This document shows positions 34,980 to 45,858 of a stretch of 64,000 nucleotides of DNA, one piece after another. Each line of letters opens with the position of its first letter. Positions within the stretch are counted from its first letter, which is position 1. The notes beneath the pieces are model-generated. The model ran no database searches. It was not told the DNA's origin and saw only the letters and a list, made by a program, of their open reading frames with translations. The DNA lies in the NCBI GenBank assembly GCA_025331435.1, contig JAIWNI010000010.1:310001-374000 (forward strand). Reading direction: 5' to 3'. The translations under genes and the position numbers were made by a program. This stretch comes from Choanephora cucurbitarum. Taxonomy: Eukaryota > Mucoromycota > Mucoromycetes > Mucorales > Choanephoraceae.

Positions 34980-35933
34980 ATGGAACTTGATGAATATTAT
35001 GATATTGATTCAATTTTAGCAGAGCACACAGTAAGGCAGTCATAATTGACTTCTAAACAGCAGTACCTTACTCTCTTTGTTATACTGCTAGAAAATTCCC
35101 TGCATTCCACAACATGACTTTAAGAGAGAGACCAATCTAAGAGGAGACGATACTGAAGTAAGCAAGCTGAATCAACAAAAGCAAAGAGAAAGTGTAACCT
35201 GTTTGAATCTAGGTGACGCATGGCTCTCGCGTCGAACTTCCTTATTGGATCGCAAAGCCTTTAGCGCAATATACGTAAGTTCTCCTCAAAAAGAAATCTA
35301 TAGACTCATACTGACCTTTTGTATATCTATAGCTTACCTGGCAATGTGTAAATATTTTGTGTGCACATCAACAAAAGAGACATACACTGAACCTCTTTTT
35401 TTTTTCTCTTGCAGTCCTTTAATCTCAATTGAATTACCCAAGACATATGGTACAAAAGTGAGGAATGTATTAGATGTGGGTGCTACTGGTGTTGATTTCA
35501 AGCTTCTATGTCCTTATTTTTATCTGTTTGGTATCAAATTGTTAGATTTGGTAGTAGACGATTCATTGGCTGGTGTGCTGGAAAAGGTAATGTCTTTTGC
35601 TTCTTTTTGTTGGGATGGTTATTCATTAAGAGAAAAAAACCATAGGCTTTTCGATCCAGATTAAGGGAAATCATGAATTATTCACAGACAACAGGCTCAA
35701 CAGCTGGACAGATGTTTTTGCAGAGATTAGATGAGACAGAGAAAGAATGTAAGGAATTGAAAAAGAAAAAAAAAGTTGTAGAGAACATGGACTCACGGTG
35801 TATTTCTGCAGTGTTTAAGGCTGGGCAGGAAAGTGCTTCTAATTTCAGACGCTGGAGAGATAGAGCAATTCATCAGATTAAAATAGCTGATCTCGGCGTA
35901 TGGTCTAAAGCCCAGATGGAATTGAATCCCTAA
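34980..35933 (+). CDS. PSF3: GINS complex subunit Psf3
   Basis: Six exons: 34980-35030, 35092-35157, 35213-35274, 35333-35347 (a 15-base micro-exon), 35415-35586 and 35646-35933; 217 residues. Starts MELDEYYDIDSILAEHT, the Psf3 N-terminal signature, then IPCIP, GSRVELPYWIAKPLA, ISIELPKTYG, KVRNVLDVGATGVDFKLLCPYFYLFG and an R-rich helix RSRLREIM. Psf3 with Sld5, Psf1 and Psf2 forms GINS, the Cdc45-MCM helicase cofactor at replication forks. The micro-exon supplies LPGN plus part of a Val codon and keeps phase (2 nt in, 2 nt out). Length is normal for Psf3. Confidence 0.9.
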
Positions 35934-36085
35934 AGCGGGTAAATTGTTCACCCAATCAATGACATGCAAACACAAAACGTGACAAACGAGTTTACCAATA
36001 AAAAAAGGAAAAGGCTATTTTATCCGTTTCCGTTCTTTTTTATTTTTTCTTCTTTTTCTCTTGTCTATTCACTTTCTTTTAAAGT

Positions 36086-37147
36086 ATGCCTAATCCATTG
36101 AAAACACAAGCAGCATTACCTCGCTTGTTGCTAAGAACATACAAAGCAAGCGACCATGAACAAGTGGATCATATGTTCTACAGCACCTATTTCTCTCTTG
36201 TGCCAGAAGGTGTAAAGCGTAAATTGATGTCTCCTCTCTTCTGGGTCCTTTGGATTGCATTGTATTCGTATCTGTTGGCTATTGTGCCTGTCTTGCTAAG
36301 CGGTCTCAATGCTCCCTCATGGGCCTCAATGGCACTGAAGGTATTCTTGACTTTTGCTTGGTGTGTTGTCTCTTTTGCTGGTGTGTTTGTGGTGACAGAC
36401 AGACTCGAGGTAGTAGATAAAGTAGAGCATGTACGCCAAAATGACTTGAGCGATCCCGAAGTGTATTATTTGAATTGGGTAAAAGAAGAGGTTGAGGTGA
36501 CCGAAGAAGAACAGAATGACAATGGTCGAAAGAAGCGCGTCACATTTGACAAAGATGCCAAACCAGCAACTGAATTGACTCGAAAGCAAAAACCACAAGA
36601 CCAGCAAACACCTTCTCACTTTTGGATTATTACATTAGAAGGTCGTCCTTGTGGTATGGTTGGATTGGCTCATTACTCAGAAAGAATCTTGTCTAATCGC
36701 CCTACACTTCCACCTGCTTGGAAATTGATGTGTGTTGCTCTTCTTCAACGATACCGTCTGCCTGTACCTGCCTCACTTCAAGACTTGCAGGCCAAGATGC
36801 CTCGGGCTATATTTGCTGAACCCCATGAACCAAAGACAGCTACGTTGCAGAGATTGACTGTGAAGACAGATTGTCAAGGATGTGGATTGGCTACCTTATT
36901 GATTGATCGAGCCATGTCTTGGGCACACGAAAAGGGCTTGGAACGTGTAGAAGCAGTGACAAACGAGTTGGAAGTGCAGGCAGAGCGTATTTTGAGTGGA
37001 AAGCATGGTTTTAGATTGGTCAGCAAACAAAAGAAAGGATGGTTTGGTCAATATGAGAAGAGATGGTCATGTGATGTAAGCGAATGGATGACAGCTCACC
37101 AAGAGGCTGCCAAAATGTATCAAAAGCAAAAAGAAGCTTCCAGCTAA
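36086..37147 (+). CDS. membrane-anchored GNAT N-acetyltransferase
   Basis: Single exon, 353 residues. Two hydrophobic helices (PLFWVLWIALYSYLLAIVPV and FLTFAWCVVSFAGVFVVTD) lie at residues about 48-105. The GNAT domain surrounds them: LLLRTYKASDHEQV at the start, FWIITLEGRPCGMVGLAHY (beta4), then motif A, LQRLTVKTDCQGCGLATLLI, containing the acetyl-CoA loop Q-x-x-G-x-A, and FRLVSKQKKGWFGQYEKRW. A 60-residue charged insert separates helices from beta4. The layout resembles NAT8-like ER acetyltransferases. Substrate unknown. It starts 152 bases after the PSF3 stop on the same strand, with a T/C-rich leader. Confidence 0.88.
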   Translation: MPNPLKTQAALPRLLLRTYKASDHEQVDHMFYSTYFSLVPEGVKRKLMSPLFWVLWIALYSYLLAIVPVLLSGLNAPSWASMALKVFLTFAWCVVSFAGVFVVTDRLEVVDKVEHVRQNDLSDPEVYYLNWVKEEVEVTEEEQNDNGRKKRVTFDKDAKPATELTRKQKPQDQQTPSHFWIITLEGRPCGMVGLAHYSERILSNRPTLPPAWKLMCVALLQRYRLPVPASLQDLQAKMPRAIFAEPHEPKTATLQRLTVKTDCQGCGLATLLIDRAMSWAHEKGLERVEAVTNELEVQAERILSGKHGFRLVSKQKKGWFGQYEKRWSCDVSEWMTAHQEAAKMYQKQKEASS

Positions 37148-37261
37148 AATTGACTGGCCTATTCCCTCCTACACTTTGTTTTTATTGTTACTTTAGCTAG
37201 ATCATGTACATTTTTTTTAATGCTTAAATAATTCAAAATAAACTTGTCAATTAGAGCTCAT

Positions 37262-40200
37262 TTATTCACTTTCATCATCATCATCAGAACTATCCACATC
37301 TCTTCTGGTAGAGGTGATGCGTTCCAGGACAGCACCAACAAGGGAAGGTTGGCGTCTAACACTGTTTAGGTTGTCTGGCACATCATCTTCCAAATCCTGT
37401 CGGTTTTCGAAATCACGACGACCATAGAAAGAACCAGCAGGCGTGAGCTCTTTGGGCGAAATCATGGCAGCAGGTGGAAGAACAAGTGTTTCTTGTGTTT
37501 CCATAGGTAGTTGAATATTGCCTTCTTCAGCAAGACTGCCCGGGGATTTAATATCACGAAAAGCAAAGGGTAAAGGAATCTCTTTGATGGCACGGAAGTT
37601 ACCACAATTGTTGATGTGCTAAGAAAGGAATGGTTAAGGGTTTGTTTTTCGAGAAAAGGGAGAGGATTACTTACTTCGTTTTCCATACGGAAAAAGTTCC
37701 ATTGAATACGACGATAGGCTTCAAAGAAAGCTGTTGCAAAACTGATGGCTTCTCCCTGTAGTCCTAAACTAGCAGCATTCAAAGTCCAAGCAAAACGCAA
37801 TAAGACATTGATAGGTATTGCTACATAATAAGTCCATCGATAGAACACAATATCGTCACGCAACAAAAAGCGTTTACTGCCATTCTGTAATAATCCCCAA
37901 TCCATCTTGATATCCCAGATAGAGGTATAGGTAGAATTAATCACACAAAACAAAAGCCAGATAGTTTCCATGGATGCGTTTGCTGTTAAATGAATAAGTC
38001 AATGCAATCAACCAATCACAACACATCACTTACGGTACATTCTTCTGAAGCCAGTAGCCAAAGTAGATCCAATACTGGTAGTATACTTCAGTGCATTCAC
38101 AAGATGCACTTTTTCATAAGAATCCCTATAACGTCGAAGACATTGCAGCAGACGCCACCAAGGAGGCAAACAAGCCAAAAATGGAGTATACCAAAATATC
38201 TTGACAGGACATCGACTGGCTAAATCATCCCAATGCCAATGATAGGCACAAACAAAATAAGAAAACGTCCAGAATGAATAAGCAAGACTGTTGAGTTCAT
38301 CTGCAATAAAGAAATCTCTGAACTCAATAGGGAAACTGTAACTCAACAGGATACGACCAAGAGAATAGCCTAACCAACGACGAGAGGAATAATACAGAAT
38401 AGGAAAAGGACAGGTCATGATAGCAACCATCACAACAAACAAGATAAGAGGACATAGTTCAGAAGGAACAGTAGGCGAAAACGTTTTAGAAAAGTCAATG
38501 TACATCATGAAGGATTGAATCAATAACATCAATGAAGGCAGCTAACAGATAGACAAATTTAGCAGGTGTGATCTTGTTAGAGCCCAAAGCTTTCTTACCT
38601 CTGCAAATTCATGGTAATTCAAGTTGTCTCGAGGATCAAACTCAAAGATAAACTTGTAGTTGATACGAGAACGGGTCCAGACAAGTGTGTTTACAGAGAA
38701 GCCTAAACAGAACAAGATTGGAAGACTGAAACAAGCATAGATCTGTAGGTTATAGTCAAAGTTAGGCATAGTCGCTTTCGTGATAGGATCAAGTGCCAAT
38801 TGAGCGACTCGAGCCAAGAGAGCGAGTGATAGGCCGATATAGAATCCAATTCGCCATGTAGTGGGTGTATAATGCTATTATGATAGGTATAAGATATACA
38901 TACAAGAAAGGAAGGAGAGCTATCATTCAAAACTCTTCTTTGTTACCTCTTCTCTTTCAGGTATTCTAAGTTTTGCCATGCCTTTTCTTCGATGACCATC
39001 AGCAAATTCATCTATGTACAGTTTCTAAAGAAGGGTCAATATGAAGTCCTTCTCTCTGTTCTTTGTTTTTCCCCAATACCTCTGTGTCATGTAAGAGTTT
39101 ATCCAGCTCTACAGATCGCATCCAATGATGTTGGTTTACTTTTTGCATATATAAACCACTAGCTTTCCAGCCTGCAGTCTTGTCAAACTTTTTCAAAATC
39201 TTTTGGAAGCCTGTGGCATTCAATACCTAATCATCACTTATTAGAATCCAAGCTATTCATCTCTTACAAACAGTCTTACCTTATAAGACTTCAAAAGCTC
39301 TAGACTTCGATAGTATTCTGTGATTGCTTTTTTAAGTCTACTTCGAGCTACCTAACAAACAATGATCAGGACAAACCTCCCCTTCCTTCTCTTTGCTTTC
39401 AGTTTCTTACATTATAGCTGACATGATGATCGCCAGTGTATTTAACTGTTGGTGGCAATACATTTTCTGATACTATGTTGGTATCTGAAGATCCTCTTCT
39501 TCGAAACCAGTGAATAGGATTGAGTCCGTCTATATCATGTGACACCTACGGGCCAATCAGAACAAACAAACAAATAAATAAATGCATCATCCTTACATCC
39601 ATCTGAGTTAAGTGTGTAGCAAAATCATGAATCAGTTGCACTTGCATCTCGAGCGCTTCATATTTGGCTTTTGCTTCAGTCTCTTTTTCTAATCCAGAAC
39701 AGGTGTCAACTCAGTAAAAATTAATGGCGTTTTTATCTTTAAAAATACCATCATAGAACCGAGAAATCGTTTCTAAATCTTGATCTAGCATAATAAAAAA
39801 GTACTGTTCAGGCTCATTAGCATGCCGCAATGCTTCTTCCAAAATAGTCGCCGGCTGTGACTCAATAGCTGAATAGGGCATCGCAGGTTATTAAGTAGCC
39901 AAGGTAAATATAAATAGCTTACTTACTTGATACAAACGACCTACTCACTTTAAATTTATCCAGCTCTGTCTCTTGCTTTCTAAAACGAGACGAGAGACGT
40001 TGAAGCAAGTTAGGTTGTGTGCCTTGACTGGACGATCTCAAACGATCGTCCAAGATGGAGGATCGTTGTCGAGGTATTCTCGGTTGAGATCTCGGTAAAT
40101 CGTCCGGTAATTGAAAATCATGTCTTCTCTGAAAGGAATGATCGGCAAAATGAATGGATTCTTCAATTTGATTTAATTTTCGAAGCTGCGTACAAAGTTA

Positions 40201-40343
40201 GAGGAAATTCCTATCGGATTCTGTCTTTATTCTCGTTTTACTTTCTCGATGGCCTTAAGTCTCTTTTTAAGACCTTTATAGTTTATATAAGCTTTTCTCC
40301 ATTCTGGAATACTTTCCGATTCCAGATATTTGGCAAATTTCAT
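37262..40343 (-). CDS. SYG1: SPX-EXS phosphate exporter (XPR1/Syg1 family)
   Basis: Minus-strand gene of about ten exons. Start ATG 40343 gives MKFAKYLESESIPEWRKAYI then YKGLKKRLKAIEK, the canonical SPX opening that binds inositol pyrophosphates through its Lys cluster; the next SPX helices are spread over about 40200-39000 (for example RFRKQETELDKF, LRHANEPEQYFFIMLDQDLE, EMQVQLIHDFATHLTQM). From about 38930 the protein turns hydrophobic, and the EXS domain follows: HLVNALKYTTSIGSTLATG, ETIWLLFCVINSTYTSIWD, KMDWGLLQNGSKRFLLRDD and EAYRRIQWNFFRMENE. The tail (37504-37262) is acidic, ending DSSDDDDESE. These proteins export phosphate. Exon borders in the middle are only approximate in my reading. 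The upstream in-frame ATG at 40454 adds a hydrophobic piece and is not used. Confidence 0.9.
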
Positions 40344-42699
40344 TTTGACTTGACAAAGATGAGAAAGGAAACAAAATAAAAAAAATCCTATCAAATTTGT
40401 TGTCAGAGAAATTAATTGTTGAGTCTGAAATGACAATGGACTACACTGAGCCACAAGAAAGCTACACGTGAGAATCTAAAGTGTTGCGTTTCTGCGAACA
40501 TGCTACTCCATTAGGTGATGCGTATAGTTGCATTAACCATCAAAGACAGGATAGACTCCTGGTTCATGTGCAAATTCATATCAGACAACTGCTTACAAGA
40601 TACACTTCGCTTATCTCGAATTCATATTGACTGTTGGTTCATACTTGAAGATGATCTAACAAATCTGGCGAAATACAATTTGAGGCTTCAAAAAACATAG
40701 AATCAGTGAGTGTGATTGTTGTATGGACATGTTGGTGTTGACTATACAAATGTCGCTGTAGACAATATAGCGAAAAATAAAAGAAAAAGCAAGAGCCTAT
40801 AATATCTTGGCATGTTACATTTTAGTATAAAAAGAAGCTTTTGATAGGAAATGACATCAATTATGCACATTTACATCTTTTTGTCTCCCTTACCCTTTGT
40901 TAAGCCATTGGACCATTTGAGGCCATAGGTTCAGTGAGATCACTCGGTCTATTGTTACATAATTCATCCGCAAAGCATTTCTAAATCCGGTCCATCATGG
41001 CAGTCGTGTTATTAGCTTTTTAGGATTGCTTAATTCCAATTGTAGTCTATTCAGTGAATATTGAGATCTCAAGAGTACACTTAAAAGTTGGGTACATTCA
41101 GTTTGCAGCTTGAGTGATATCACAGTTCTGCATTACTGAGGGACATTCGAGATACTTGGATCAATAGAGATGTATTCAAAGAGAGAAGGGTAAGAGCAGA
41201 GCAAAAGCATATCTGTTTATTGTTGCCGATGATCTTCACTGTTCTAGACACCAATTACCTTATGCAACAAGAACTGAGCCATAAAGCAAAGACTAGATAG
41301 ATTCTAAGGAAACAAACGGGTACTTCTTTCGACTGTTTTGTAGCTAAAGCTACAAGGATTTCTTAAAGGTACAGAAGAGCCAAACATGCAAATGTTTAAT
41401 GGCTTGCTTTACAAAAAAAAAACTCTAGTTGTTGTTATCTATTCAAGACCTATACCATTGAATGATTTTGGGGCGGCTGATATCTTTAAAAGCTGTTATC
41501 AACTTGAAAGCCAGAGCACCTTATAAACAGAATACTGTAGAAAAGGGAGCAAGAAAAGGCGGCCGAAAAGGAAGCCAAAGGCAAAAAGAAGCAGTAGTCA
41601 ATCTATTGACTACTAGATCAATTCTGTCTTCAATACTTTGGCTATTACTATATGCTCTCCTATAAACAGCCCAAACTAAAACGAAAAGCTAATTTTCAGT
41701 TATTAATACAGACAATAGAAGGAAAGCATAACTGCCTTTGTTATTAATAAGATGGCCTCGTTTAAACAAAGCAACCAAAGCATAGCATAATCAAGAGGGA
41801 AAAGTCTATCATCACACTGATTTTGATTTGTGCGACACTATTTATTACAACGTCATTTGGACAAGCGATGTAATACAAGCCCTCTAAATCAAACATTTGC
41901 AAATCTGAGTAACAAAATGTTATCAGTTTAGAACTAAAAATCCCTTTCTATTTAAAAAAGATAAGGCATCTGCTCTACTAAATAGACCGCACATACTAAA
42001 CAAAAAGAATACTGCCGTTGATATGCATGCATACAAGCCAGTTAATACAAGTTCAATTAGTGTCATGCAGACACACATGCAAACTGTTTCTTTGATTTGT
42101 ATCTCTGTTGTTGATTTTCGTCCGGATATATTATTATCAGGCCTTGATTTAGCTCCTTTCGTAAAGAAAAAAAAAAAAGAGAAATGACTACCTGACCTCT
42201 GATATCTGTTTAGTAAGCTCTCTTAGGTCCTTCCCATACAGAAACCAATAGTCAGTAAGCCACCAAACGGGATCTTAATTTATTGAACTATTGAGTAGAT
42301 ATAAAATTCGCTTAGATCCTCCTGAACTTGATTATCTAAACAGAAAAGAAAAGATACAATTGTTGTCACAGTGACTATTGATAGAAAGTCCGAATGTAAC
42401 ATGAGTCAAATAGTGAGCAGAAACAAGGGTTGCTCAACCAACTGCATATAAGTACAAACTTAAAAAAAAGGAAAGAAAGGGCAATGAATTAGGAAAGAAA
42501 AGAAAAAAAGGGGGGAAAACAAGGAAAGAGGGTATATTTTTCTTACTATCTAATCTCTCACTCTTTTTTTTTTTCATGTGTTCGGGTCTTTTCGCTTAAA
42601 AAAAAAGTATAAAAAGGCATTAATTTTCAGAATTTCGGGTTTTTTTTTTCTTCTTCTTTTTTTCTTTTTCTTTTTGGTATTTTTACCCTTTCAAGTTTC
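40344..42699. other. divergent intergenic region, SYG1 and cyclin promoters
   Basis: 2.35 kb between divergent starts. No domain-bearing frame on either strand; frames at 40515-40700 and 41462-41665 are short and unsupported. The last 150 bases carry a TATA-like motif (TATAAAAAG, about 42608) and T/C-rich leader for the cyclin gene. Confidence 0.5.
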
Positions 42700-43439
42700 A
42701 TGTTAGCTCTACCTGCAACAATCACTAGAAAGAGCATTCCACCAGGATTTATAGGTGAGTTCCCTTTTTTAAAATGGCATTAGAGTTTTCTGAATTCATG
42801 TGCCACCTTACTTTTATTTACTATTTTGGTCCCTGAAATTAACTAATCATTTGTAACCCCAGATTTTGCTTCATCCTCTTTTGATGCCATTCTGTTTCCT
42901 AATGCTTTTCCTAATACGCACACTGAATCTGACAACAAAGAAGAAGTCAGAAAGAGAACAACTCACTTACCCGATTTGATTCCTTTCATTCAACTTATCA
43001 CAGACAAATGTGATGTTCAACCTGTTCATCTTGTGATGGCTTTAATGTATGCTGAAAGATTTCGAAAATCCTTACCAGCAGGTAATACACAGAACATAGC
43101 TAGATTTATTTAGCATACTAACATAACAGTTGAATAGGATTTAAGCCTGAAGCAGAAGCTGCCCATCGTATTTTTGTTGCTTCTATCTTGATTGCAAGTA
43201 AATACAGCGAAGACCGTTGTCTGTCTACAAAGCATGTTGTTCGAGCTACTGGCGACGTGTGGTCAATAAAAGAAATCACACGCATGGAGATTGCCTTCCT
43301 TACTTTTCTGCATTGGGATTTATACATCAGTCAAGATGAAATGACTAAATTCTTACTTAATCTAGGATTTGATATTAACCAAATCATGCCAAACAATCGA
43401 ACCACTATGTTAGAAGATACTTTTCCAAGTGCTGCTTAG
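42700..43439 (+). CDS. cyclin (PHO80/PCL-like cyclin box)
   Basis: Three exons: 42700-42754, 42863-43081 and 43138-43439; 191 residues. Exon 1 gives MLALPATITRKSIPPGFI. The cyclin box covers DLIPFIQLITDKCDVQP, VHLVMALMYAERFRK, then PEAEAAHRIFVASILIASKY, SEDRCLSTKHVVRATGDVWS and EITRMEIAFLTFLHWDLYI, with the conserved Lys in ASKY and the Glu in MEIAFL that contact the kinase. Intron 2 has a TACTAAC branch site. Such short single-box cyclins activate Pho85-type kinases in phosphate, glycogen or polarity control; which partner applies here cannot be told. A poly-C tract of about 17 bases lies 20 bases after the stop. Confidence 0.88.
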
Positions 43440-44526
43440 AATACTTCTTTTATTATGATACCCCCCCCCCCCCCCTCTTCCTTTACTTATATGTACTATT
43501 TTCCAACTGTAAATTACGACACATTAAACTTATTTTCACACGCATTCTTTAATTGATTGGAACCAGAGTTTGTCCTACGAAATGCCATGATGATTTCTTG
43601 TGTCACATATCTGTAATAAACGTGCGCTGAGACAATCTTTAGCTATTATGTCATTTCTCTCTTTTTAACAGCATGGGCTTCAGATAAATCTATCTGATAC
43701 CAAAAGTGCTTTTATCACTTCTATTCTGCTGAAGGAATAACTGCTGATTAGTAATTGTGTTAAGGTGCTTATGATACATTGGAGAATAAAATAGATAGAT
43801 GCAATGATCAAATCAATGACAAACGCACAGTCTCCCTTTAGTGTTCTATCAAACAATTTCTCTTGATTGATTTGGTTTGTACACTGTAAGATCAATAATA
43901 AAAAGCACTGTATTTTTTTTGTTAATGAGAATATCCATACTTGCTTTGTGCAATGAAAATTGTTTTGTCCTGTCAATTGATCTTAAGAGATTGTTCACTT
44001 CTTGTCTGTAGTGCTATAGCTTATTCGTAAGAGGCTTTGGCATTCTGGCTGTTTGCGAATTCTGACAGCAAACAAAAGATGTGTTCTTTCATGAATACAA
44101 TCTCAACAGCAGAGGCATTTCTTTTTATAGGCTGATCAATGATCAGACTTTGACTAAAATCACATGGGATCACTACTTGTAAATCAAAATAGGTTTGTTA
44201 GTCAACGAAGCACTGCAATTTGACTATTGTGTATATTAAAGATGAGTAGACCAATTAAACCTTTTGTTCTTTGGCCTGTACTGTTTGACTAAAAGAGATT
44301 TTTAAAATTAAGGGAGAGAGATCATTGATGGCTGTTGTTTGTTTTGGTTTAACAAGACAACTGTGAAACAGGAAATTGGTTTACTGCTATCTTTATTTTC
44401 TGGCGTTTTATTTTTTTCTCTTTTGCTTTTCTCTCCTTCTTTTTTAAAAACAATTAAACTTGTGATTAAGATAAACAGAACCAATTTTTCATTTGTACTA
44501 TAATAAAAAGCAAACCATCATTCTTA
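43440..44526. other. intergenic between cyclin and gag-like ORF
   Basis: About 1.1 kb, starting with the long C run near 43461-43477. No gene, no retrotransposon LTR and no pol relic recognised. TATAATAAAAAG near 44499 is a plausible TATA-like box roughly 25 bases before the next ATG. Confidence 0.5.
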
Positions 44527-45858
44527 ATGTCAGAAGATATCATTCTTGTTGGGGCCGAAGCTGCTCATACAGATAAGCTAATGTCTACCTTAGTGGTTGA
44601 TCAGAGGATACGCAGCATCTCTATAGCCCCTTTCAACATTCAACAAGATAGTATGCGTATTTGGCTAAGGCAATTTGAACGTTTAGCCAGGCTATTAGGC
44701 ATCGACGATATGGATTCCTGCATCGGAAAGCTATCGTCGTTAATGCCGGAATCCATACGCTCATTTGTTTATGGCATTTACTCTACGCCACAGGAACGGA
44801 CCTGGAAAAAGACCATTGAAGCCTTATTACATGTGTTTGCCATGCCAGAAGAGCGGGAAAATCAAATACTAGAACTTGCTCTGATCAAATGTCGACAAGG
44901 ACCAAAGGAACCCGTTCAGGAATACAACGCTAGATGGTTTGGACATGCTGCCTTATTGAATTCAAATTGTTTCAAGGAGCACCGTTACAAACTGATATAC
45001 ATCAAGGGCTTACGTTATGAATTCCTAAGAATCTCTCTAGCTCTCTATCTAGAAACTCATCCTGAGGCAACCTTGTCTGATATGGCAGGCAAGGCCAACA
45101 CACTTGAATGGGATCACATCAACCGCCAAGAGGATCTTTGTTTGGATGTCGATAATGAGAATGAACAAGGTAATGCAGATAGCAAAAGCATCACTCTTGT
45201 GCATGAAACTGCACCTACAGAGCATAATGAGGGTAAAAGAGAGAACATGCATGAACCCAACGACGCTACACAAACAAGCAATTCTCATAGCTTACATACA
45301 AAAGAACCACCAAGACTTTATGACAAGATGCGTAGACCTATCTGTGGATACTGTCAGGGAAAGCACCGCAATATTGACTGCAAACAACAGACAAAACCTT
45401 CCTCAAGTACGATAGAAATAACTCAAGATGGCTCAAATGAGGTTCTTACCGGCACTGTATCACCTAGAATTGAGCTTGTTTCAAACTTTGGACTGGGTGA
45501 TCAAAGAGTCCGTGCATTATGGGGCGCAGCTTATAAGACATCTGCTATTTGTTATCGACTAGTTAAAGAACTGAAGCTCAAGATCAAACCCTCAACCGTA
45601 CTTACTTTTCGCGATCATCAAAACAATGTTCTTCAGTGCAAGGGTACTACTATATTGAATATATATGGCGAAGATGTTTGTGTTTATGTATTGAAAGATA
45701 TGTCTTGCGACTTAATCCTAGGTTGGAATCTTATGCACCATTGGCAAGCAGTCATAAATACTCAGCTCAATACAGTTACCATAAGAACGAAGGAATCTAT
45801 ACAGTCTATTCGGTACAAGGTTGCAACACTAGCTTCAACAAATACTGATGAATACTAG
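44527..45858 (+). CDS. intact Gag/retropepsin-like ORF, possibly domesticated
   Basis: Uninterrupted 443-codon ORF without introns. Residues 30-200 read as a Ty3/gypsy capsid (IWLRQFERLARLLGI, TWKKTIEALLHVF, EPVQEYNARWFGHAALL, YKLIYIKGLRYEF). Near residue 275, CGYCQGKHRNIDC is a perfect CCHC zinc knuckle. Residues 320-420 read as a retropepsin fold (SAICYRLVKELKLK, GEDVCVYVLKDMSCDLILGW), but the position of the catalytic D-T/S-G motif reads LWGA, so no active-site Asp is seen. No RT, integrase or LTR was recognised within about 1-2 kb. An open, unbroken frame beside decayed relatives in this window suggests either recent arrival or selection on a host gene. Poly-A signals AATAAATAAA lie about 50 bases after the stop. 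Confidence 0.72.
   Translation: MSEDIILVGAEAAHTDKLMSTLVVDQRIRSISIAPFNIQQDSMRIWLRQFERLARLLGIDDMDSCIGKLSSLMPESIRSFVYGIYSTPQERTWKKTIEALLHVFAMPEERENQILELALIKCRQGPKEPVQEYNARWFGHAALLNSNCFKEHRYKLIYIKGLRYEFLRISLALYLETHPEATLSDMAGKANTLEWDHINRQEDLCLDVDNENEQGNADSKSITLVHETAPTEHNEGKRENMHEPNDATQTSNSHSLHTKEPPRLYDKMRRPICGYCQGKHRNIDCKQQTKPSSSTIEITQDGSNEVLTGTVSPRIELVSNFGLGDQRVRALWGAAYKTSAICYRLVKELKLKIKPSTVLTFRDHQNNVLQCKGTTILNIYGEDVCVYVLKDMSCDLILGWNLMHHWQAVINTQLNTVTIRTKESIQSIRYKVATLASTNTDEY

Noticed and set aside
37500..40400. Several separate membrane-protein genes
   Set aside because: The pieces are exons of one SPX-EXS transporter; motifs follow the family order and the gaps are short GT-AG introns.
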